Part shown: positions 7,351-11,049 of the stretch, piece by piece
Numbering within the stretch: the stretch's first letter is position 1
Layout: every line of letters begins with the position of its first letter
Source of the DNA: an uncultured Actinomycetes bacterium
GTDB taxonomy: Bacteria > Actinomycetota > Actinomycetes > Nanopelagicales > Nanopelagicaceae
Direction of reading: 5' to 3'
NCBI GenBank assembly: GCA_903865885.1
Contig: CAIPLJ010000123.1
Coordinates: 1 to 11,049, forward strand
DNA length: 11,049 bases
Notes under the pieces: generated by a model
Told to the model about the DNA's origin: nothing
What the model saw: only the letters and a program-made list of their open reading frames with translations
The model's database searches: none
Program-made: the position numbers and the translations under genes

Positions 7351-7862
7351 CGGTCCCTATAGAGCTTTCTTGCATAGAGCGATAGGACGACGGTGACAAC
7401 AATTGCTGCTGCTAGTAATCCAAGGACAAAGATTGTGGTCCCAAGATTATTTCCAGATGGTGTTGGAACCGCGGTCGTCTGTGGTGCAGCAGTTGCAATC
7501 ACAGTCGGTTCGGCGAAAGTGAATGTGAATGAGCCAGTTAACGGTGCATCATTTTCTGCAAGAAGTGAATAGTTGACTGTGTAAACACCAGTCTTCACAA
7601 GTTGCTTCAATCCGATTACTGCGTTAACTCCATCGATAGTGAGTGCGCCATCATCAACGCGAACACCAGTGGGGTCTGTCACTGTCACATCGTTGCCAGT
7701 ATCGATCAGTGGGAGTTGAGTTGTGATTGTGATGGCACTGGGAGCGCTCTGAATAGTTGATCCCACGACAGGAGTTGTGGCAACGAGAGTGTTGGCCATC
7801 GCAGGTGAAATGCCAATTAATAGAAGCCCCATGATCGCAATTGCGATCTGCCTGATTCTCAT
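7347..7862 (-). CDS. CopC-like periplasmic domain protein lacking copper ligands
   Basis: 171-residue secreted, membrane-anchored protein. The signal peptide is residues 1-23 (RIR n-region, hydrophobic core, likely cut after PAMA). A CopC-type beta-barrel domain follows (about 24-120: VATTPVVGSTIQSAPSAITI, TDPTGVRV, TGVYTVNYSLL, PLTGSFTFTF). A Thr/Pro/Ala linker leads to a C-terminal helix (about 141-163) and a basic tail. Normal CopC binds Cu(II) with the N-terminal His and the Asp/His of a SADGHP motif. Here the mature N-terminus is Asn and the motif region reads AENDAP (102-107). There is no His or Cys in the whole protein and no Met after the signal peptide. The start is chosen as ATG 7862-7860, with GGGGG at 7872-7868 five nt upstream; ATG 7865 and TTG 7880 are in-frame alternatives. 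Its stop overlaps the copD-ctaG start (ATGA), which supports a joint role. Confidence 0.78.
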   Translation of the reverse strand: MRIRQIAIAIMGLLLIGISPAMANTLVATTPVVGSTIQSAPSAITITTQLPLIDTGNDVTVTDPTGVRVDDGALTIDGVNAVIGLKQLVKTGVYTVNYSLLAENDAPLTGSFTFTFAEPTVIATAAPQTTAVPTPSGNNLGTTIFVLGLLAAAIVVTVVLSLYARKLYRDR

Positions 7863-7966
7863 CATTTCCCCCGTGCTCAAATAACGACCGATTCGCGCCT
7901 ATCGTCTCACTTCTTTAGACTTAGGCAAAGAGAGTTTCCGAGATACTTCAAGAGAAAGGTCACACT
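7863..7966. promoter_or_regulatory. Divergent promoter region between copC-like gene and fmdB-like gene
   Basis: The longest gene-free stretch in the window (104 bp) separates two divergent genes, so promoters in both directions are expected. On the plus strand TAGACT (7916-7921) and GATACT (7942-7947) are possible -10 elements for the zinc-ribbon gene. AAAGG at 7955-7959 is its Shine-Dalgarno. No convincing -35 or operator palindrome was found. Confidence 0.4.
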
Positions 7967-8167
7967 GTGCCTACATATCAATATGCATGTAACGCTTGCG
8001 ACCATGCTTTCGAGGCTTTTCAGACTTTCTCAGAAAATCCACTGACTGAGTGCCCTGTATGCAAGGGCGAAATTCGTAAGGTGTATTCCAATGTTGGTGT
8101 TGTATTTAAAGGATCTGGTTTCTACAAGACAGATTCTGCAACCAAGCCCGCACCAGCTTCTGAATAA
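7967..8167 (+). CDS. FmdB/CxxC_CxxC_SSSS family zinc ribbon protein
   Basis: 66-residue small cytoplasmic protein with a single zinc ribbon: C8-N-A-C11 and C29-P-V-C32, preceded by the family opening MPTYQYACNACDHAFE and followed by GVVFKGSGFYKTDS. In FmdB-family regulators the two CxxC knuckles hold one Zn2+. The molecular function of the actinobacterial members is unsettled; a mycobacterial relative (Rv0991c) has been reported as a redox-linked chaperone. The start is GTG 7967, set by AAAGG 7 nt upstream and by exact fit to the family N-terminus. Proximity to the 5-formyl-THF cyclo-ligase and MoeA-like genes matches the mycobacterial gene order, although the copC/copD-ctaG/acyl-CoA dehydrogenase block is inserted between them here. 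The C-terminal tail is short and Ala/Pro-rich. It ends 3 bp before the stop of a convergent small ORF. Confidence 0.88.
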   Translation: MPTYQYACNACDHAFEAFQTFSENPLTECPVCKGEIRKVYSNVGVVFKGSGFYKTDSATKPAPASE

Positions 8168-8170
8168 GAA

Positions 8171-8287
8171 CTAGTCGTGATGAGGGGGTTTATCCCCCTT
8201 AATTTCTGCTTCGCGCTTGCGATCTTCACTTTGATCTTCACGAGGGTCGCGTTCATCGTCAGTTGTTGCAGGAAACACATCGCTCAT
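8171..8287 (-). CDS. Small highly charged hypothetical protein (38 aa)
   Basis: A short minus-strand ORF from ATG 8287 to TAG 8171. It reads MSDVFPATTDDERDPRED at the start and ends KGDKPPHHD; more than half of the residues are charged or His. It has no hydrophobic core or helix typical of a membrane protein, so it is probably disordered. Support for reality: a strong Shine-Dalgarno GAGGG (8298-8294) exactly 6 nt upstream, codon choice like its neighbours (GAT, GAA, CGC), and a stop placed 3 bp from the convergent fmdB-like stop, the same tight convergent packing as at 1367/1370 and 4315/4316. A TAGGAT hexamer at 8334-8329 (minus) could be its -10. I do not recognise a family and assign no function. 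The alternative is an untranslated spacer, since the hairpin at 8181-8201 lies inside the ORF. Confidence 0.55.
   Translation of the reverse strand: MSDVFPATTDDERDPREDQSEDRKREAEIKGDKPPHHD
8181..8205 (+). terminator. Likely intrinsic terminator of the fmdB-like gene
   Basis: AGGGGG-TTTAT-CCCCCT (8183-8199), extendable by a G-T and a T-A pair to 8181-8201, begins 13 nt after the fmdB-like stop and is followed by a moderate T-rich tail (AATTT). The tail is only on the plus-strand side, so termination should favour that direction. It lies within the 3' end of the convergent small ORF. Confidence 0.55.
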
Positions 8288-8347
8288 GCGTAGCCCTCGC
8301 TTCTGCCTTAGCCAACCTTGTTAACGTAATCCTACATACTTATACCT
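8288..8347. promoter_or_regulatory. Divergent promoter region, small ORF / MMPL transporter
   Basis: 60 bp between divergent starts. For the transporter, CATACT (8335-8340) would put the transcript start within a base of ATG 8348, a leaderless arrangement. TTGTTA (8318-8323) with TATACC (8341-8346), 17-bp spacer, is a second candidate but would start inside the gene. On the minus strand, TAGGAT (8334-8329) is a candidate -10 for the small ORF. There is no Shine-Dalgarno before ATG 8348. Confidence 0.4.
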
Positions 8348-10453
8348 ATGTTCGAGAAACTTGGCCATCTTATGTATCGCCGCCGCAAGGCTGCAGTCAT
8401 CTTCTTCATCATCGGAATTCTCGCTGCAGGTGGAATTGGCTCAATTGTCTTCAGTCGACTTGATTCAGGCGGATATTCAAATCCAAAGAGCGATTCATAC
8501 AAGGTCTACGACTACATTCATAACACTCTTAAAGTTACAGATCCCACCATTGCAATCGTTGTTGATGCAGGACAGACCGATGTCTCTGATCCAACAGTTA
8601 CGCAGAAGGCTCTTGCACTTGAAGCAAAGATTGCTAAGGAGCCCGGTGTTACAAAAACCCTTTCTTACTGGAGTTCAGGCCAACCAATCTCACTGAAATC
8701 AAACGACGGTAAGGCCGCCTTCATACTTGTCTACGGAAAGGGTGAGGCATTTTCACCCGAGAGCTCAAAGCTAGGCGCTTTCTTCCAAGATCATTACGAT
8801 GGAAAAGTTGATGGACTCACTCTCTACTCTGGTGGAGTTGGAGTTGTAGGAAATGCCATCACGAAGAAGATCTCAAAAGATTTAAGTATTTCCGAGGCAA
8901 TCTCGATTCCACTCACATTTATCCTTTTGGCATTTGTCTTCGGTGCTCTAGCTGCATCTGCGATGCCGCTTGTCGTGGGTGTTGCAGCAATTCTCGGCGC
9001 CTTCTTTATTCTCTATCTCATCTCACTCTTTACAACAGTCAGTATTTACGCGCTCAACCTGACTACAGGTATGGGACTTGGTCTTGGAATCGATTACGCA
9101 CTTTTGATGGTCAATCGATTCCGCGAAGAGCTCCATCATGGAAACAGCGTTGAGGATTCATTGATTACAACTCTCAAGACTGCTGGAAAAACTGTCTTCT
9201 ATTCAGGTCTCACAGTCTTCGTCACTCTACTTTCACTCACTTTCTTTCCGCTTCCATTCCTTAAATCATTTGGGTATGCAGGAACATCAGTTGTTGCGCT
9301 AGCTGTCGCTGGTGCACTCTTTGGGCTTCCACCAATTCTTGCTTTGGTAGGACCCAAGGTTGATAAGGGCGTTATTCGCAGATCTGCGATTACTCCAAAG
9401 GAAGATGGACGCTGGGCTCAGACAGCGCGTATGGTCATGAAGCGTCCAGTAGCAGTCGTTCTCTTAGCCCTTATCGTCTTGGGAATCTTCGCAGCACCTC
9501 TTAAGAACATCGCATTTTCACAAGGTGATTCACGTATGTTGCCTGCATCTAACCCAGCTGCGATAGCAACAGCGATTCAAGCTTCGCGCTTTCCTGGACA
9601 AACAAGCAACCCAATAGAAATTATCGTGATGAATGGTGTTGGTAAGGATGCAGAGATTGCTAACTACTCAGCTGAACTTGCAAAGGTTCCTGGAGTTGTT
9701 GCAGTGACTCCACCACAGACATACGGCAGTGATATCCGAATCGTCGCCTATGAATCTATGTTGCCACGAACACCTGAGGCTCAGAAGATGATTCATGAAG
9801 TTCGTGCAGTTAAATCTCCAGAAGGAACTCTTATTGGTGGAGTAGCAGCCGATTACACAGATTCGCAAGATGGCATTGCACATACACTTCCCTGGGCTCT
9901 TGGGTGGATCGCACTCAGCGTTCTCATCTTGATCTTCATCTTCACTGGGTCAATCATCTTGCCGATCAAAGCAGTGCTCCTTAACTTCCTATCTCTCGCT
10001 GCAACTATGGGTGCACTCACATGGGTATTCATCGATGGGCATTTGCAGTGGTTAGTCGGTTCCTTCACGCTAACAGGAACTCTCGATACATCGATTGTTA
10101 TCTTGATTTCTGTTGTTGTCTTTGGACTTTCTATGGACTACGAACTCTTCTTGTTATCTCGTATCCGTGAAGAACATATGGCGGGCAAATCAAATATCGA
10201 ATCTGTCGCAACTGGCTTGCAACGTTCTGCGCGAATCATCACTGCAGCTGCAGTATTGCTTGCAGTTGTCTTCGCAGCTTTCATCACAAGTGGAGTTACA
10301 TCTATTAAATCGATGGGCTTTGGTGTTGCACTCGCAGTTATTCTCGATGCAACTATCGTGCGAGCCTTGTTGGTCCCAGCATTGATGCGCCTCTTCGGAG
10401 AACGCAACTGGTGGGCACCTGCATTCTTAAAGCGATTTACGATTACTCACTAG
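8348..10453 (+). CDS. MMPL family RND-type transporter
   Basis: 701-residue inner-membrane transporter of the MMPL branch of the RND superfamily, with the duplicated layout of that family: helix about 15-37, extracytoplasmic loop, five-helix block (about 180-335), helix about 365-385, second loop, second five-helix block (about 518-690). Both halves carry the proton-relay Asp-Tyr pair: D249-Y250 in GLGIDYALLMVNRFREEL and D597-Y598 in GLSMDYELFLLSRIREEH, corresponding to the DY pairs of MmpL3. The conserved last helix (SMGFGVALAVILDATIVRALLVPALMRL) and a GERNWW end are present. There is no long C-terminal cytoplasmic domain. Cargo cannot be read from sequence; lipids or hydrophobic compounds are usual. 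The start MFEKLGHLMYRRRK fits the family; M9 is less likely. No Shine-Dalgarno is visible, so translation is probably leaderless. The purU start lies 19 bp after its stop. Confidence 0.92.
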   Translation: MFEKLGHLMYRRRKAAVIFFIIGILAAGGIGSIVFSRLDSGGYSNPKSDSYKVYDYIHNTLKVTDPTIAIVVDAGQTDVSDPTVTQKALALEAKIAKEPGVTKTLSYWSSGQPISLKSNDGKAAFILVYGKGEAFSPESSKLGAFFQDHYDGKVDGLTLYSGGVGVVGNAITKKISKDLSISEAISIPLTFILLAFVFGALAASAMPLVVGVAAILGAFFILYLISLFTTVSIYALNLTTGMGLGLGIDYALLMVNRFREELHHGNSVEDSLITTLKTAGKTVFYSGLTVFVTLLSLTFFPLPFLKSFGYAGTSVVALAVAGALFGLPPILALVGPKVDKGVIRRSAITPKEDGRWAQTARMVMKRPVAVVLLALIVLGIFAAPLKNIAFSQGDSRMLPASNPAAIATAIQASRFPGQTSNPIEIIVMNGVGKDAEIANYSAELAKVPGVVAVTPPQTYGSDIRIVAYESMLPRTPEAQKMIHEVRAVKSPEGTLIGGVAADYTDSQDGIAHTLPWALGWIALSVLILIFIFTGSIILPIKAVLLNFLSLAATMGALTWVFIDGHLQWLVGSFTLTGTLDTSIVILISVVVFGLSMDYELFLLSRIREEHMAGKSNIESVATGLQRSARIITAAAVLLAVVFAAFITSGVTSIKSMGFGVALAVILDATIVRALLVPALMRLFGERNWWAPAFLKRFTITH

Positions 10454-10460
10454 TTTCCTT

Positions 10461-10472
10461 TAAACTCGGGGC
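10461..10472 (+). promoter_or_regulatory. purU: Leaderless promoter of purU (-10 TAAACT)
   Basis: TAAACT at 10461-10466 occupies -12 to -7 relative to the A of ATG 10473, the spacing expected when transcription starts on the start codon. TTTACG at 10436-10441 is a weak -35 with a 19-bp spacer. The only purine-rich stretch, GGGG, is too close to the ATG to be a normal Shine-Dalgarno. Confidence 0.5.
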
Positions 10473-11049
10473 ATGGATCTCATCGCTTCCCTGCAATGTG
10501 CGGATCAGCCAGGCATCGTTCACGCGATGACTACGGCCGTGCTAAATTGCGGCGGAAACATCATTGAGAACCAGCAGTTCACTGATCACACAACAAATAC
10601 ATTTGTAATGCGCACTCGCTTTGAAACTTCTCAAGGATTAGACGCTGCGCAGAAGAGTCTCCATGACTGTCTGGGGAAATTCGCTCCAGCTCTGCACATC
10701 CGCCCCACAGCGCAGAAGCCTCGTGCACTTGTACTAGTTACTAAAGAGAGCCACTGCCTTCGAGATTTGATGTATCTGCTCGAACTCGGCGAACTTCCAA
10801 TTGAAATTCCATTGGTTATCTCTAACCGTGAAGATCTCAAGCCACTTGTTGAATCCCACGGAATACCTTTTCTCTTCCTTTCAGTAACGGCCTCAAATAA
10901 AGCTGAGCAGGAAAAAGTTATGCTTGCACAGATTTCAGAACTCAAGATTGATTTCGTTGTCCTTGCTCGTTATATGCAAATTCTCTCCTCAGCATTTACT
11001 GCTTCATTGCCTGGCAAGATCATCAACATCCATCACTCATTCTTGCCAG
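10473..11049 (+). CDS. purU: Formyltetrahydrofolate deformylase PurU, N-terminal two-thirds
   Basis: 192 complete codons are visible, cut by the right edge; full-length PurU is about 285 residues. PurU hydrolyses 10-formyl-THF to THF and formate, balancing one-carbon units and feeding formate to purine synthesis. Residues 1-75 are the regulatory ACT domain (LQCADQPGIVHAMTTAVLNCGGNIIEN, then FVMRTRF). The formyltransferase domain starts at about 83 (KPRALVLVTKESHCLRDLMYL, IPLVISN, FVVLARYMQILS) and reaches the active-site strand N185-I-H187-H-S-F-L-P192, whose Asn and His match the catalytic pair of PurN/PurU. The remaining catalytic Asp lies beyond the window. The start at ATG 10473 fits the family opening and the TAAACT promoter at leaderless spacing. 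It follows the MMPL gene by 19 bp but appears to have its own promoter. It is functionally linked with the 5-formyl-THF cyclo-ligase at 3767. Confidence 0.92.
   Translation, partial: MDLIASLQCADQPGIVHAMTTAVLNCGGNIIENQQFTDHTTNTFVMRTRFETSQGLDAAQKSLHDCLGKFAPALHIRPTAQKPRALVLVTKESHCLRDLMYLLELGELPIEIPLVISNREDLKPLVESHGIPFLFLSVTASNKAEQEKVMLAQISELKIDFVVLARYMQILSSAFTASLPGKIINIHHSFLP

Noticed and set aside
8208..8242. Direct repeat GATCTTCA twice near 8221 and 8233
   Set aside because: Only two short copies, explained by the repeated EDR/EDQ-type codons of the small ORF. Not a CRISPR or iteron array.
8318..8346. TTGTTA-17 bp-TATACC as the main MMPL promoter
   Set aside because: Spacing is ideal, but transcription would begin about 5 nt inside the gene and require M9 as start. 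The N-terminus from M1 fits the family better, so CATACT is preferred.
9853..10407. Minus-strand ORFs of 71 and 89 codons
   Set aside because: They are shadows of the second MMPL membrane block; the plus-strand frame carries the conserved DY motif and final helix.
10631..10945. 104-codon minus-strand ORF
   Set aside because: It is antisense to purU, whose ACT and formyltransferase motifs are unambiguous here.

Overview
The window looks like a chromosomal segment of a streamlined, low-GC actinobacterium, with GC in the mid-40s by eye. The evidence is a set of actinobacterial neighbours: rsmI divergent from a protein O-mannosyltransferase (PMT) gene, a gephyrin-like (MoeA/Glp) - RimJ-type acetyltransferase - SepX/GlpR cluster, a 5-formyl-THF cyclo-ligase with a FmdB-type zinc ribbon gene nearby, and a fused CopD-CtaG membrane protein. 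Very tight packing (start codons back to back, convergent stops 0-3 bp apart, ATGA overlaps) and likely leaderless starts fit a reduced genome such as freshwater Nanopelagicales (acI). That placement is an inference.

Layout. 1-1367: the 5' end of rsmI (minus) abuts the start of a PMT family gene (plus). 1370-3721 (minus): a three-gene cluster transcribed glp-like moeA, then a RimJ-type acetyltransferase, then sepX/glpR, ending 2 bp from the PMT stop. 3767-4315 (plus): 5-formyltetrahydrofolate cyclo-ligase. 4316-7862 (minus): copC-like, copD-ctaG fusion and acyl-CoA dehydrogenase, linked by two ATGA overlaps. 7967-8167 (plus): FmdB-like zinc ribbon protein. 8171-8287 (minus): an unlisted 38-residue, highly charged small ORF with a good Shine-Dalgarno. 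8348-10453 (plus): MMPL/RND transporter. 10473-11049 (plus): purU, cut by the right edge.

How the genes work together. The MoeA-like/SepX-GlpR pair matches the gephyrin-like protein and membrane receptor that act at the actinobacterial divisome. Here the MoeA-like protein has lost the whole subdomain II region and key Mo-insertion motifs, so a scaffold role is more likely than cofactor synthesis. The CopC-CopD-CtaG block should serve copper delivery and cytochrome oxidase assembly, yet the CopC-like protein has no His, Cys or Met in its mature part, so it cannot bind copper the usual way. 5-formyl-THF cyclo-ligase and PurU both adjust the folate one-carbon pool. PMT, MMPL and the divisome pair all concern the cell envelope.

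I see no RNA genes, mobile elements, CRISPR arrays or long repeats. The window has no gene-free stretch longer than 104 bp.
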